This document shows positions 18,661 to 30,237 of a stretch of 64,000 nucleotides of DNA, piece after piece (positions within the stretch are counted from its first letter, which is position 1; each line of letters starts with the position of its first letter). Location of the stretch: contig NZ_BPLZ01000011.1 of the NCBI RefSeq assembly GCF_019656335.1, positions 1-64,000 on the forward strand, written 5' to 3'. A program made the translations under genes and the position numbers. Under the pieces are notes generated by a model that made no database searches, was not told the DNA's origin, and saw nothing but the letters and a program-made list of their open reading frames with translations. This DNA comes from Pseudomonas sp. NCCP-436 (GTDB taxonomy: Bacteria > Pseudomonadota > Gammaproteobacteria > Pseudomonadales > Pseudomonadaceae).

Positions 18661-21057
18661 ATGAAGACAACCATCGAACTGCCTCTCTTACCATTGCGTG
18701 ATGTCGTGGTCTATCCGCACATGGTCATTCCGCTTTTCGTCGGGCGTGAAAAATCCATCGAGGCCCTGGAGGCCGCGATGACAGGGGATAAGCAGATTCT
18801 TCTGGTGGCCCAGAAGAACCCTGCGGTCGATGATCCGGATGATCAGGATCTTTATCGTGTAGGTACCGTCGCCACTGTTCTACAACTGCTCAAGCTGCCC
18901 GATGGCACTGTCAAGGTGTTGGTCGAGGGTGAGCAGCGTGGCTCGATCGAGCGCTTCGTCAAGCTTGAGGACCACTGCCGTGCTCAGGTTCAGTTGATCG
19001 AGGAGGGGGATGTCGCCGAACGCGAGTCTGAGGTCTTCATTCGCAGTCTGCTCAGCCAGTTCGAGCAGTATGTACAGTTGGGCAAGAAGGTGCCGGCCGA
19101 GGTGCTTTCCTCTCTCAACAGCATCGATGAACCGGGTCGTCTGGTAGACACCATGGCCGCACACATGGCGTTGAAGATTGAGCAGAAGCAGGAAATTCTC
19201 GAGGTCACCGAGTTGTCGGCGCGTGTCGAGCATGTGCTGGCGTTGCTGGATGCTGAGATTGACTTGCTGCAGGTGGAGAAGCGCATCCGCGGGCGGGTCA
19301 AGAAGCAGATGGAGCGCAGTCAGCGTGAGTACTACCTCAACGAGCAGATGAAAGCCATCCAAAAGGAGCTGGGCGACATCGATGAGGGGCACAGCGAGCT
19401 TGATGAGCTGCGCAAGAAAATCGATAGCGCGGGCATGTCCAGTGAGGCGCTAGCCAAGGCCAACGCCGAGTTGAATAAGCTCAAGCAGATGTCTCCGATG
19501 TCTGCTGAAGCCACTGTGGTGCGTTCCTATATTGACTGGCTGGTGAATGTGCCCTGGAAGGCCGAAAGTAAAGTGCGTCTGGATCTGGCGCGTGCTGAGA
19601 GTATTCTCGATGCCGACCACTACGGTCTGGAAGAGGTCAAAGAGCGCATTCTCGAGTACCTTGCTGTACAGAAACGGGTGAAGAAGCTCAAGGGGCCGGT
19701 ACTGTGCCTTGTCGGCCCGCCTGGCGTGGGCAAGACCTCACTGGCGGAGTCCATCGCCACGGCAACTAACCGCAAGTTTGTGCGCATGGCCTTGGGTGGT
19801 GTGCGTGACGAGGCTGAAATTCGTGGCCACCGGCGTACCTATATCGGTTCTATGCCTGGCCGTCTGATCCAGAAGATGACCAAGGTGGGTGTGCGTAATC
19901 CCCTGTTCCTGCTCGATGAGATCGACAAAATGGGGCAGGACATGCGCGGCGATCCGGCCTCCGCGCTGTTGGAAGTTCTCGATCCTGAGCAGAACCACAA
20001 TTTCAATGATCACTATCTGGAGGTGGATTACGACCTGTCGGACGTGATGTTCCTCTGCACGGCCAACTCGATGAACATTCCCGGGCCGTTGTTAGATCGC
20101 ATGGAGGTGATCCGCCTGCCCGGTTATACCGAGGACGAGAAGGTCAATATTGCCACGCGCTATCTGGTGCCCAAACAGACCAAGGCTAACGGCCTGAAGA
20201 AGGATGAGCTGGAGTTCGACGAAGCGGCTATCCGCGACATTATCCGCTACTACACCCGGGAGGCGGGCGTGCGCAGCCTGGAGCGGCAGATCGCCAAGGT
20301 GTGTCGCAAGGTCATACGGGAGCATACTGCCGAGAAACGCTTCCAGGTTCGAGTTACGGCCGAGTCGCTGGAGCGCTTCCTCGGTGTACGCAAGTACCGG
20401 TATGGGTTGGCCGAGCAACAGGATCAGATCGGTCAGGTAACCGGACTGGCCTGGACGCAGGTGGGGGGTGAGCTGCTTACCATTGAGACGGTGGTAGTCC
20501 CGGGCAAGGGCAATCTGATCAAGACTGGCTCCCTTGGTGATGTGATGGCGGAGTCAATGACGGCAGCCCTGACGGTGGTGCGCAGCCGTGCAAAGAGTCT
20601 GGGAATCGCTGCAGATTTCCACGAAAAGCGTGACGTTCACATCCATATGCCCGAAGGTGCTACCCCAAAGGATGGCCCCAGTGCGGGTATCGGCCTGTGT
20701 ACGGCGCTGGTTTCGGCGCTGACTCAGATTCCGGTGCGTGCCGAGGTGGCCATGACTGGAGAAATCACGCTACGTGGTCAGGTACTGGCCATTGGCGGCC
20801 TGAAGGAAAAACTTCTGGCAGCTCATCGTGGCGGAATCAAGACCGTTATCATTCCTGAAGAGAACGTTCGCGATCTGAAGGAAATCCCGGCGAATATTAA
20901 GCAGGACCTGCAGATTAAACCGGTCAAATGGATTGACGAGGTCCTGCAAATTGCGCTGCAATACGCCCCGGAGCCCTTGCCTGATGCGGCTCCCGAGATG
21001 GTTGCAACGGATGACAAACGCGAGACTGATTCCAAGGAGCGAATCAGCACGCATTAG
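18661..21057 (+). CDS. lon: Lon ATP-dependent protease
   Basis: The 798-residue protein degrades misfolded and short-lived regulatory proteins. It has the N-terminal substrate-binding LON domain (LPLLPLRDVVVYPHMVIPLF), a coiled coil near residues 200-260, an AAA+ domain with Walker A GPPGVGKTS and Walker B LFLLDEIDKM, and a C-terminal protease domain. The catalytic Ser lies in PKDGPSAGI and the Lys in GGLKEKLLAAHRGG, aligning with E. coli Ser679/Lys722. A heat-shock promoter precedes it. The ribosome site is weak (GAGCCGAAATC). Confidence 0.97.
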   Translation: MKTTIELPLLPLRDVVVYPHMVIPLFVGREKSIEALEAAMTGDKQILLVAQKNPAVDDPDDQDLYRVGTVATVLQLLKLPDGTVKVLVEGEQRGSIERFVKLEDHCRAQVQLIEEGDVAERESEVFIRSLLSQFEQYVQLGKKVPAEVLSSLNSIDEPGRLVDTMAAHMALKIEQKQEILEVTELSARVEHVLALLDAEIDLLQVEKRIRGRVKKQMERSQREYYLNEQMKAIQKELGDIDEGHSELDELRKKIDSAGMSSEALAKANAELNKLKQMSPMSAEATVVRSYIDWLVNVPWKAESKVRLDLARAESILDADHYGLEEVKERILEYLAVQKRVKKLKGPVLCLVGPPGVGKTSLAESIATATNRKFVRMALGGVRDEAEIRGHRRTYIGSMPGRLIQKMTKVGVRNPLFLLDEIDKMGQDMRGDPASALLEVLDPEQNHNFNDHYLEVDYDLSDVMFLCTANSMNIPGPLLDRMEVIRLPGYTEDEKVNIATRYLVPKQTKANGLKKDELEFDEAAIRDIIRYYTREAGVRSLERQIAKVCRKVIREHTAEKRFQVRVTAESLERFLGVRKYRYGLAEQQDQIGQVTGLAWTQVGGELLTIETVVVPGKGNLIKTGSLGDVMAESMTAALTVVRSRAKSLGIAADFHEKRDVHIHMPEGATPKDGPSAGIGLCTALVSALTQIPVRAEVAMTGEITLRGQVLAIGGLKEKLLAAHRGGIKTVIIPEENVRDLKEIPANIKQDLQIKPVKWIDEVLQIALQYAPEPLPDAAPEMVATDDKRETDSKERISTH

Positions 21058-21070
21058 CCGGGGGGCTTCC

Positions 21071-21100
21071 TTGACACTTTTTTTGGGCCCTTGTTATAAA
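21071..21100 (+). promoter_or_regulatory. Sigma-70 promoter of hupB
   Basis: TTGACA (21071-21076), 18 bp, then TATAAA (21095-21100). It begins 13 bases after the lon stop, so hupB has its own strong promoter with a leader of about 85 nt. Confidence 0.82.
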
Positions 21101-21192
21101 GCGGCTCTTATCGTGTCGGCAGGCCATCCAGCACCCGCTTTGCTTACACTAAAAAACAGAAACAAACTCAACAGAAATTAAGGGGACTTAGA

Positions 21193-21465
21193 GTGAACAA
21201 GTCGGAACTGATCGATGCCATTGCTGCATCTGCTGATATCCCGAAAGCTGTTGCTGGCCGCGCGCTGGATGCAGTAATTGAATCCGTCACTGGCGCTCTG
21301 AAGGCCGGTGACTCCGTCGTACTGGTTGGTTTCGGCACTTTCGCTGTAAAAGAGCGTGCTGCGCGTACTGGACGCAATCCGCAGACCGGTAAGCCGATCA
21401 GCATTGCTGCCGCCAAGATCCCGGGCTTTAAAGCTGGCAAGGCTCTGAAGGACGCCGTCAACTAA
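21193..21465 (+). CDS. hupB: DNA-binding protein HU-beta
   Basis: The 90-residue nucleoid protein bends and compacts DNA as a dimer. It starts with GTG 21193 ([11 protein letters not shown]), has an AAGGGGAC ribosome site, and carries the HU signature [21 protein letters not shown] with the DNA-intercalating proline in the arm (RNPQTG). It lies between lon and ppiD as in other pseudomonads and is followed by a terminator. Confidence 0.97.
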   Translation: MNKSELIDAIAASADIPKAVAGRALDAVIESVTGALKAGDSVVLVGFGTFAVKERAARTGRNPQTGKPISIAAAKIPGFKAGKALKDAVN

Positions 21466-21567
21466 GCGTCTTCCGGATTTGCCTCGTCGTCAGGCAGGTA
21501 CTGGCGACCGTCATGAGGCAGGGCAGGTAGGCTCGACTTATCCGCACTGATCGCTTGACACGTTACG

Positions 21568-21600
21568 AGAAGGCGCATCCCCGGATGCGCCTTTCTTCTA
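21568..21600 (+). terminator. Terminator after hupB
   Basis: AGGCGCATCC (21571-21580) pairs exactly with GGATGCGCCT (21583-21592), followed by TTCTTCTAT. It lies about 105 bp after the hupB stop and 60 bp before ppiD. Confidence 0.78.
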
Positions 21601-21657
21601 TCTGGACATTACCCACACTGCGCGGCTGTTTGTCTGTACGGTCGTTCTGGGGGAAGC

Positions 21658-23508
21658 ATGCTGCAAAACATCAGGGACAATTCACGCGGTTGGATTTCCA
21701 AAGTCATTATCGGCCTCATCGTCATCTTGATGGCCTTCACCGGCTTCGAGGCTATCGTTACCGGTACCAGTAACCGCAACAATGCGGCTGAAGTGAACGG
21801 AGAGGTGATCACCCTCGACGAGCTGAACCTGGCTGTCGAGATGCAGCGGCGTCAGTTGATTCAACAGTTCGGCCGTGATTTCGATACCTCTCTGCTTGAC
21901 GACAATCTGCTGCGAGATGCAGCCCTCAGGGGATTGATCGACCGGAAGCTGGTTCTGCAGGCTGCCAGCGATGCTAACTTCGTCTTCTCGCAGGCAGCGG
22001 TGGATCAAGTATTGCTGCAAACTCCCGAGTTTCAGGTCGACGGCCGTTTCAATACCGAGCGCTTCGACCAGTTGCTTCGCCAGTATGGCTATAGCCGTTT
22101 GCAATATCGCCAGAAGCTGGAAGAGGAGATGCTGATTGCCCAGTTGCGTGCCGGCATCGCCGCCACCAGCTTTGTCACCGAAGAGCAGGCCCGTGCCTTT
22201 GCCAACCTCGAGCGTCAGACCCGCGACTTTGCCAGTCATGTTATCAAGGCGAACCCGGACGCGATCGAGCTGAGTGATAGCGACGTGGGAGAGTATTACG
22301 CTAGCCACGCTGCCGAGTTCACCAGCCCTGAGCAGGTCGTGCTGGAATACGTTGAACTTAGCAAGAGCAGCTTCTTCGACCAGGTAGAAGTCACTGACGA
22401 AGAGCTGCAGCCTCTGTACGAGAGCGAAATTGCCAACCTGGCCGAGCAGCGTCAGGCTGCTCATATTCTGATTGAGGGCGATGACGACAAGGCACGCACC
22501 CGCATTGAGGAAATCAAGGCACGTATCGATGCCGGCGAGGATTTTGCCGAGCTGGCTCGTGAGCTGTCTCAGGATCCCGGTTCTGCTGCTGATGGAGGTG
22601 ATCTGGGTTATGCCGGGCGTGGTGTCTATGACCCAGCTTTCGAAGAAGCGCTCTATGCATTGAAGCCGGATCAGGTTTCCGAACCGGTCAAGAGCGAGTT
22701 CGGTTGGCACCTGATCAAGCTGCTTGACGTGCGGGCGCCGGAAGTGCCGAGTTTCGACAGTCTCAAGGATAAGCTGGAGCGTGAATTCAAGTCCCAACAG
22801 GTGGAGCTGCGTTTTGTTGAGGCTACCCGACAGCTTGAGGATGCCGCATTTGAGGCCTCTGATTTGGCTCAGCCAGCTCAGGAGTTTGGTTTGACCGTCA
22901 AGGTAAGCGAGCCGGTCGGTCGTGAGGGAGGGGCATCTGGTATTACCGCCAATCGTCAGGTACTGCAAGCTGCTTTCAGTGAAGAGTTGCTGGAGGAGGG
23001 GCGCAACAGCTCCACCATCGAGCTGGATCCCAATACCGTGGTCGTAGTGCGGGTCAAGGAGCACCTCAAGCCTGAGCAGTTGCCACTTGAGCAGGTCAGC
23101 GACAGCATCCGTAGTCATCTACAGCAGGAGCTTGCCAGCGCGGCAGCCAAGGCCGAAGGCGAGAAATTTCTGGTGGCACTGCGTGCGGGTGAGGAGCAGG
23201 AGTTAAGCGACTGGCAGGTGCATGAAGCCGTAACACGCAGCCAGGAGAATGTCGAGCCGCAGATTCTGCAAGCACTCTTCCGCATGCCCAAACCGGCCAG
23301 CGCTGGGGAGCCAACCTTTGCCGGCGTGACCCTGAACAATGGTGATTATGTGGTGCTGCGTCTTGATGGCGTGAGCCAGCCTCAGGAGGCTCTGAATGAA
23401 GAGGAGCTTGCCATGTACCGCAATTTCCTCGCCTCGCGAGTTGGCCAGCAGGACTTTGCTGCTTTGCGCAAGCAGCTGGAGACTAGCGCAGACATCGAGC
23501 GTTTCTGA
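21658..23508 (+). CDS. ppiD: Periplasmic folding chaperone PpiD
   Basis: The 616-residue protein is anchored in the inner membrane by one helix (about residues 15-35: KVIIGLIVILMAFTGFEAIV) with the rest in the periplasm. A SurA-type N-terminal domain is followed by one parvulin domain near residues 260-360 (RQAAHILIEGDDDKA, GGDLGYAGRG, FGWHLIKLLDV). PpiD works at the Sec translocon exit on newly secreted proteins. ATG 21658 gives the standard start MLQNIRDNSRGW. It has its own upstream region and a strong downstream terminator. Confidence 0.95.
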   Translation: MLQNIRDNSRGWISKVIIGLIVILMAFTGFEAIVTGTSNRNNAAEVNGEVITLDELNLAVEMQRRQLIQQFGRDFDTSLLDDNLLRDAALRGLIDRKLVLQAASDANFVFSQAAVDQVLLQTPEFQVDGRFNTERFDQLLRQYGYSRLQYRQKLEEEMLIAQLRAGIAATSFVTEEQARAFANLERQTRDFASHVIKANPDAIELSDSDVGEYYASHAAEFTSPEQVVLEYVELSKSSFFDQVEVTDEELQPLYESEIANLAEQRQAAHILIEGDDDKARTRIEEIKARIDAGEDFAELARELSQDPGSAADGGDLGYAGRGVYDPAFEEALYALKPDQVSEPVKSEFGWHLIKLLDVRAPEVPSFDSLKDKLEREFKSQQVELRFVEATRQLEDAAFEASDLAQPAQEFGLTVKVSEPVGREGGASGITANRQVLQAAFSEELLEEGRNSSTIELDPNTVVVVRVKEHLKPEQLPLEQVSDSIRSHLQQELASAAAKAEGEKFLVALRAGEEQELSDWQVHEAVTRSQENVEPQILQALFRMPKPASAGEPTFAGVTLNNGDYVVLRLDGVSQPQEALNEEELAMYRNFLASRVGQQDFAALRKQLETSADIERF

Positions 23509-23550
23509 TGACGTACGGGTAGTGCCATAGTCAGTGGTCTATCCCGAAAG

Positions 23551-23583
23551 AAACCGATGCCGCATGCCGGCATCGGTTTTTTT
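23551..23583. terminator. Terminator after ppiD (may also serve the converging TRAP gene)
   Basis: AACCGATGCCG (23552-23562) pairs exactly with CGGCATCGGTT (23568-23578), followed by a run of seven T from 23577. The same stem sequence reappears at 54831-54861. Confidence 0.92.
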
Positions 23584-23696
23584 GTGCCTGCTTGCCCTGC
23601 ATTGACTATTTTGATCATGCTGCTTCGGCAACGGGCAAATTCAGGTCATGTCATAAGTCGTCAATGCCGCTCGCAGCTCTGGGGCGCGTCTTAAGT

Positions 23697-24707
<1,011 letters not shown>

Positions 24708-24717
24708 TCAACCTGTG

Positions 24718-24725
24718 TTCTTGTT
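24718..24725 (-). promoter_or_regulatory. Candidate Crc/Hfq CA motif upstream of the TRAP gene
   Basis: The minus strand reads AACAAGAA here, an exact AANAANAA motif, 14-21 bases before the ATG and overlapping the approach to the AGG ribosome site. In Pseudomonas, Hfq with Crc binds such motifs to block translation during catabolite repression. Confidence 0.55.
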
Positions 24726-25014
24726 GGTTTTCGAGGCGGAGGCCCCTTTGTTATAGCTGGTATGAATCAAATGATTAGGCAGAATTCGAGCCAGCGGAAA
24801 AACATCGCAAGGCCTGTGCCAGACCAGACTTGCGATATGCGGAGTGTTGGCTTCAGGATCTTGGGCAGCTGTGTAGTTATTAATGGCGATTTTTCGCCAT
24901 TAATGTGTTGCCATTAGGCGAAAAACTGCCGGCAGCCTATTGTCGCTGTGTGTAGGAAAGAGGGCGGGAGAGGGGGGAAATCCGATGCAGACAGACATCG
25001 GATTTCTCGAAGGA

Positions 25015-25045
25015 AATACGCTGCTGTGCAAAACAGCAGCGTATT
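25015..25045 (-). terminator. Terminator of the nuo operon
   Basis: AATACGCTGCTGT (25015-25027) and ACAGCAGCGTATT (25033-25045) form a perfect 13-bp stem with a 5-base loop, directly after the nuoN stop at 25048. On the minus strand it is followed by TTCCTT. A second stem at 24978-25005 may back it up. Confidence 0.78.
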
Positions 25046-25047
25046 GA

Positions 25048-26532
25048 TCAGAGGGCAACGCTTGCCAGGCCTGCTTGCTGCACCAGATCCAGCAGCGGTT
25101 GCGGGTAGACGCCGAGGATGAAGGCGAGCAGGGCGACCACCAGCAGCATGATGCCGCCAGCGCGCTGGCCCCAGTCGAAGGGGGCATCGTGGTGATGCAT
25201 GTTGGGTTCGCGCATGAACAGGGTGACCATCACCCGCAGGTAATAGAACACGCCGATGGCGCTGCCCAGCACCATCGCACCGAGCAGCCACCACAGCTGC
25301 GCCTCGACACCGGCTGCGATCACGTAAAATTTGCCGATAAAGCCGGCGGTCAGCGGAATGCCGGCCAGCGACAGCATCATCACCGTGAGTACCGCAGTCA
25401 GGTACGGGCGGCGCCAGAACAGACCGCGGTATTCATACAGAGCGTCGGCATCACGACCACTGTAGGGCGTGGACATGAGGGTTATTACGCCGAAGGCACC
25501 GAGACTGGTCAGCACATAGGTGGCCAGGTACACACCGATGGCTTCCACCGCCAGGCCCTTGCTGGCGATCAGCGCCACTAGGAGATAACCGAAGTGGGCG
25601 ATGGAGGAATAGCCCAGCAGACGCTTGAGGTTGTTCTGTAGCAGTGCCAGCAGGTTGCCGAACAGGATCGAGGCCACCGCAATCAGGGTGAGAAGATCAT
25701 TCAACCAGCCACCGGCGGTAGCTGGAGACATCTGGTACAGGCGCAGCAGCACAGCGAACACAGCTACTTTGGTGGCGGTAGCAAGGAAAGCCGCTACCGG
25801 CGCCGGTGCGCCCTCGTAGACATCTGGAGTCCACAGATGGAAAGGCACCAGCGACAGCTTGAACGCCAGGCCAATCAGCATCATGCCGATACCGATCTCG
25901 ACAATCAGGCTGCTGCCGTTAGCCAGGCTGGTGCCGATCTCGGTAAAGGCCAGGCTGCCGGATTCAGCGTAGAGCAGGGCCATGCCGAACAGTAGGAAGG
26001 CGCTGCCGGCAGCGGACAGCACCATGTACTTGATGCCTGCCTCCAGCGAACGCTTGTTGAAGAAGGCGTAGGCTACCAGACCGTAGCTGGGGACCGAGAG
26101 CAGCTCCAGACCGATGAACAGGCCGGCCAGATTCTGTGCACTGACGAGTACCAGGCCGCCGGCTGCCGAGAGCAGGATCAGCAAGTACATTTCCTCGCGG
26201 TTACCGGGGTAGCCGTGACCGGACTCGGCACCGAGATAGGCGTGGATCAGTGTAATGCAGGCTAGCGTCGCGGCCAGTACCAGCGCCATGTAGTAGCCAG
26301 CGAAATGGTCGATCAGCAGCAACGGGGTGACCTGCAGCGGGGTGGCATCCAGTGCGGGGATTAGTGACAGCAGGGCAAGGTTGAGGCCGATGACCGAGAG
26401 TACGAAGGTCAGGGCATGGTTGCGTTTCCAGGCAACCGCAAGCATCACTACCAGCACGGTCACACTGGTGACCAGCAGCGGCAGCAAGGCGATCAGGTGT
26501 TGAGTCGTGAATTCCACAGCTTGATGTTCCAT
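25048..26532 (-). CDS. nuoN: NADH-quinone oxidoreductase subunit N
   Basis: The 494-residue antiporter-like membrane subunit of complex I has about 14 transmembrane helices. It carries the proton-channel residues in PSYGLVAYAFFNKRSLEAG and in KLSLVPFHLWTPDVYEGAP, the typical NuoN loop. ATG 26532 is preferred over the open frame to 26574 because that extension overlaps nuoM. It is the last gene of the operon, 4 bp after nuoM, and is followed by a terminator. Confidence 0.96.
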   Translation of the reverse strand: MEHQAVEFTTQHLIALLPLLVTSVTVLVVMLAVAWKRNHALTFVLSVIGLNLALLSLIPALDATPLQVTPLLLIDHFAGYYMALVLAATLACITLIHAYLGAESGHGYPGNREEMYLLILLSAAGGLVLVSAQNLAGLFIGLELLSVPSYGLVAYAFFNKRSLEAGIKYMVLSAAGSAFLLFGMALLYAESGSLAFTEIGTSLANGSSLIVEIGIGMMLIGLAFKLSLVPFHLWTPDVYEGAPAPVAAFLATATKVAVFAVLLRLYQMSPATAGGWLNDLLTLIAVASILFGNLLALLQNNLKRLLGYSSIAHFGYLLVALIASKGLAVEAIGVYLATYVLTSLGAFGVITLMSTPYSGRDADALYEYRGLFWRRPYLTAVLTVMMLSLAGIPLTAGFIGKFYVIAAGVEAQLWWLLGAMVLGSAIGVFYYLRVMVTLFMREPNMHHHDAPFDWGQRAGGIMLLVVALLAFILGVYPQPLLDLVQQAGLASVAL

Positions 26533-26536
26533 AGGG

Positions 26537-28066
26537 CTACCGGGCCGAAGCGAATTGATTGAGGGCGCCCGCAAACCACTGCTGCACGCCTTGCATGCTT
26601 GCAGCGGAGGTATCCAGCACCGGTTGCGGATAGACGCCTAGCAGGATCAGCAGTGCACCGAGGCCCAGTACCATGCTCAGCTCGCGTCGGTTCAGCCCGG
26701 GAAGGGGCGTTTCCTGCTGTTGTGGGCCGAAGTAGGCCCGATGGATCATCGCCAGGGCATAGACCGAGCCCAGCACCAGACCACTGGCTGCCAGTACCAC
26801 GACCCATGGCGCGCTCGGGAAGCTGCCGAGCAGAATCAGGAATTCGCCAACAAAGTTGCCGGTGCCGGGCAGGCCCAGCGCGGCAGCGGCGAAGAACAGG
26901 CTGATGGCCGGTAGCCAGGGCAGTCGTGCCCAGATACCACCCATCTCTCGCATATTGCGAGTATGGGTGCGCTCATAGAGCTGGCCACAAAGGATGAACA
27001 GTGCCGCAGCGGACAGACCGTGGGCGATCATCTGTACCACAGCACCCTGCAGCGCGATCTGGCTGCCGGAGTAGATGGCGATCAGGACAAAACCCATGTG
27101 TGAGACGCTAGAGTAGGCCACCAGGCGTTTGATGTCGGTCTGCGCGAACGACAGCAGAGCCCCATAGACGATGGCAAATACACCCAGCCATTGGGCGATA
27201 GGAGCAAACTCCGCCGAAGCGTTGGGGAACAGTGGCAGGGCAAAGCGCAGCAGACCGTAGGCTGCAGTCTTGAGCAGGATGCCGGCCAGATCCACGGAAC
27301 CGGCGGTCGGTGCCTGGGCGTGTGCATCCGGCAGCCAGGAGTGCACCGGCACCACCGGGAACTTCACCGCGAAGGCGATGAAGAAGCCCAGCATCAGCAG
27401 CCACTCGGTGCCTGCTGCCAGCTCAGTCTTGAGCAGATCGGCATAGTTGAAGCTGAGCACCCCGGTCTGGCTGAAGTGCACGAACACCAGCCCCAGAATC
27501 GCCAGTAGCATCAGCAGACCGCTGGCCTGGGTGAAGATGAAGAACTTGGTGGCGGCTGTGATGCGGGTCTTGCCGTCGCTGCCACTATGCCCCCAGAGCG
27601 CGATGAGGAAGTACATCGGCACCAGCATCATTTCCCAGAAGAAGAAGAACAGGAACAGGTCGACGGCGAGGAATACCCCGACCACGCCGCCGAGGATCCA
27701 CATCAGGTTGAGGTGGAAGAAACCGACGCGGTGCTGGATCTCTTTCCACGAGCAGAGTACCGAAAGAACGCCAAGCAGGCCGGTGAGTACCACCATGAGG
27801 ATCGACAGGCCGTCCATCGCCAGATGGATGGTAATGCCGAGACGGGGGATCCAGTTCACTGTGAATTCGTGGGCCCAGCGTGGATCCGTACCAGGCGCAG
27901 GGGCCAGGGCGAAGTCGCCAGTGAGCCACAGCCACAGGCCGAGGCCCAGCAGCAGGCCCATGGTGATCAGGGCGATCCAGCGTGGGGCCGTATAGTTTAG
28001 GCGTTCCAGCTGCCAGCAGAGCAGGCCGCCGATGAAGGGAATCAGAATTAGCCAGGGCAGAATCAT
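26537..28066 (-). CDS. nuoM: NADH-quinone oxidoreductase subunit M
   Basis: The 509-residue antiporter-like membrane subunit is the middle proton pump of the complex I arm. It has about 14 helices and typical motifs FFFFWEMMLVPMYFLIALWG with the conserved channel Glu, and AFAVKFPVVPVHSWLPDAH with the channel Lys. It lies 15 bp after nuoL. Confidence 0.96.
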   Translation of the reverse strand: MILPWLILIPFIGGLLCWQLERLNYTAPRWIALITMGLLLGLGLWLWLTGDFALAPAPGTDPRWAHEFTVNWIPRLGITIHLAMDGLSILMVVLTGLLGVLSVLCSWKEIQHRVGFFHLNLMWILGGVVGVFLAVDLFLFFFFWEMMLVPMYFLIALWGHSGSDGKTRITAATKFFIFTQASGLLMLLAILGLVFVHFSQTGVLSFNYADLLKTELAAGTEWLLMLGFFIAFAVKFPVVPVHSWLPDAHAQAPTAGSVDLAGILLKTAAYGLLRFALPLFPNASAEFAPIAQWLGVFAIVYGALLSFAQTDIKRLVAYSSVSHMGFVLIAIYSGSQIALQGAVVQMIAHGLSAAALFILCGQLYERTHTRNMREMGGIWARLPWLPAISLFFAAAALGLPGTGNFVGEFLILLGSFPSAPWVVVLAASGLVLGSVYALAMIHRAYFGPQQQETPLPGLNRRELSMVLGLGALLILLGVYPQPVLDTSAASMQGVQQWFAGALNQFASAR

Positions 28067-28081
28067 GACAGGCTGCGTTCC

Positions 28082-29932
28082 TTAGCTCAGAAAGAGAATA
28101 ACGGCGAGTACCAACACTGCACCTGCGGCGATGGACGCGGCATACCAGCGGATTTGACCGGTCTGGCTGCTGGCCAGCAGGGCATTTCCGCCGCGGGCAA
28201 GCAATGGCAGCAGGCGCAGGCTGCGGTCGATCGGGTCGCTGCCCAGCAGGCGACACAGCAGCAGGTAGGGCTGCACAAAGACTTTGTCATAGAGCCAGTC
28301 GAAGCCCCAGGCAGCAAACCACCAGGTCGACAGGACGCGGCCCGGTGCGCTTTGCGCTACGGCTGCTACGAAGCGGCGCTTACCGAGGAAAAGCAGAGCA
28401 GCCAGGAGGATGCCGGCCAGAGCGATGGCACCGGAGGCGATTTCCAGGCTGATTTTGTCTGCTCCGCCAGCATGGCCGACACTTTGCGGCAGTACGCCAG
28501 CCAGGGGGGGAGTGATCCAGGCACCGATGAAGGTCGACAGCAGGATCAGCACCACCAGTGGCAGGTTGTGGGCGATGCCATGACCGGCATGAGCCTCGGT
28601 CTTCTGCTCGCCGTGGAAGGCGATGAAGATCAGCCGGAAGGTATAGATAGAAGTCAGGAAGGCTCCGGCCAGACCCGCGTAGAGCAACCCGTTATGGCCG
28701 CTGGCCAGGGCTTCCCAGAGGATCTCGTCCTTGGAGTAGAAACCGGCGGTCAACAGCGGCAGGGCGGCCAGGGCCGAGCCACCGACGATGAAGCTGGCAT
28801 AGGCCAATGGCAGTTTCTTCCATAGTCCACCCATCCTGAAGATGTTCTGCTCGTGGTGGCAGGCGTGGATTACTGCGCCGGACGCTAGGAACAGCAGGGC
28901 CTTGAAGAAGGCGTGGGTCATCAGGTGGAAGATCGCCGCTTCCCAGGCGCCGACACCCAGAGCCAGGAACATGTAGCCAATCTGGCTCATGGTCGAGTAG
29001 GCGAGGATGCGCTTGATATCGGTCTGTACCAGTGCGGCGAACCCGGCCAGCACCAGGGTAACACCGCCGACAATGCCGACTAGCTCGAGAATCTCCGGGG
29101 CCAGCAGGAACAGACCATGGGTGCGGGCGATCAGATAGACACCGGCGGTGACCATGGTCGCCGCGTGGATCAGCGCCGACACTGGAGTCGGACCGGCCAT
29201 GGCGTCTGCCAGCCAGGTCTGCAGCGGCAGTTGGGCGGACTTGCCCACGGCGCCACCAAGCAGCATCAGGGTGGCGAGCCACAGCCAGGCGTCACCGGCA
29301 GCGTAGCGCTGTGGTGCCAGAGTCATCAGCTCCTGGATGTTCAGCGTGCCCAGATTAAGGAACAGCAGGAACATGCCGATCATCAGGAACACGTCGCCCA
29401 CGCGGGTGACGATGAAGGCCTTGAGCGCCGCATTACCGTTGGGCACGTGCTTGTAGTAGAAGCCGATCAGCAGGTACGAGCACAGGCCCACGCCTTCCCA
29501 GCCAAAGAACAGCACCAGCAGGTTGTCACCCAGCACCAGCAGCAACATGCTGAAGATGAACAGGTTGGTGTAGGCGAAAAAGCGCGAGTAGCCTTCCTCT
29601 CCGCGCATGTACCAGCTGGCGAACAGGTGGATCAGGAAGCCTACGCCGGTCACCACGCCGAGCATGGTCACAGAGAGGCCATCCAGGTACAGGGTGAAGT
29701 TCGGTGTCAGACCCTCGACATTCATCCACTGCCACAGCGTGAGGCTGTAGACGCCGTTGGCTGGCGGATTGCCTAGGAACTGCAGGGTGACCCAACCAGC
29801 GCAGAGCGCGGCCAGGCCGACTGAGCCGACGCCGATGACGGCGCTGGTATTTTCCGAAAGACGCCCGCGCGAGAACGCCAGCAACAGCCAGCCAAGCAGC
29901 GGGAAAAGTAGAGTCAGGGCTAGAAAGTTCAT
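28082..29932 (-). CDS. nuoL: NADH-quinone oxidoreductase subunit L
   Basis: The 616-residue distal antiporter-like subunit has about 16 helices, including the long C-terminal lateral helix region that runs along the membrane arm. Visible motifs are [20 protein letters not shown] and [20 protein letters not shown] with the channel lysine, and [11 protein letters not shown]. Its ATG overlaps the nuoK stop by 4 bases. Confidence 0.96.
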   Translation of the reverse strand: MNFLALTLLFPLLGWLLLAFSRGRLSENTSAVIGVGSVGLAALCAGWVTLQFLGNPPANGVYSLTLWQWMNVEGLTPNFTLYLDGLSVTMLGVVTGVGFLIHLFASWYMRGEEGYSRFFAYTNLFIFSMLLLVLGDNLLVLFFGWEGVGLCSYLLIGFYYKHVPNGNAALKAFIVTRVGDVFLMIGMFLLFLNLGTLNIQELMTLAPQRYAAGDAWLWLATLMLLGGAVGKSAQLPLQTWLADAMAGPTPVSALIHAATMVTAGVYLIARTHGLFLLAPEILELVGIVGGVTLVLAGFAALVQTDIKRILAYSTMSQIGYMFLALGVGAWEAAIFHLMTHAFFKALLFLASGAVIHACHHEQNIFRMGGLWKKLPLAYASFIVGGSALAALPLLTAGFYSKDEILWEALASGHNGLLYAGLAGAFLTSIYTFRLIFIAFHGEQKTEAHAGHGIAHNLPLVVLILLSTFIGAWITPPLAGVLPQSVGHAGGADKISLEIASGAIALAGILLAALLFLGKRRFVAAVAQSAPGRVLSTWWFAAWGFDWLYDKVFVQPYLLLCRLLGSDPIDRSLRLLPLLARGGNALLASSQTGQIRWYAASIAAGAVLVLAVILFLS

Positions 29933-30237
29933 CCGCGCATCTCGCTGGCAGCGTCAATGTCGAGGGTGTTGAAGCGGCGATACAGCTGCAGCAGGATCGC
30001 CAGGCCGATGCTGGCCTCGGCGGCTGCCAGGGTGATAACCATGATGAACATCACCTGGCCGTCCGGCTGACCCCAACGGGCACCGGCCACCACAAAAGCA
30101 AGGGCGGCAGCGTTCATCATCACTTCCAGGCTCATCAGTATGAACAGGATGTTGCGGCGTACCATCAGGCCGATCAGACCGATGCTGAACAGCGCGGCGG
30201 CCAGGGCCAGGCCGTGCTCCATGGGGATACCGGTCAT
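29929..30237 (-). CDS. nuoK: NADH-quinone oxidoreductase subunit K
   Basis: The 102-residue subunit has three transmembrane helices with the two buried glutamates of the proton path ([10 protein letters not shown] and [11 protein letters not shown]). ATG 30237 overlaps the nuoJ stop by 4 bases, and its own stop overlaps the nuoL ATG by 4, indicating translational coupling. Confidence 0.96.
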   Translation of the reverse strand: MTGIPMEHGLALAAALFSIGLIGLMVRRNILFILMSLEVMMNAAALAFVVAGARWGQPDGQVMFIMVITLAAAEASIGLAILLQLYRRFNTLDIDAASEMRG

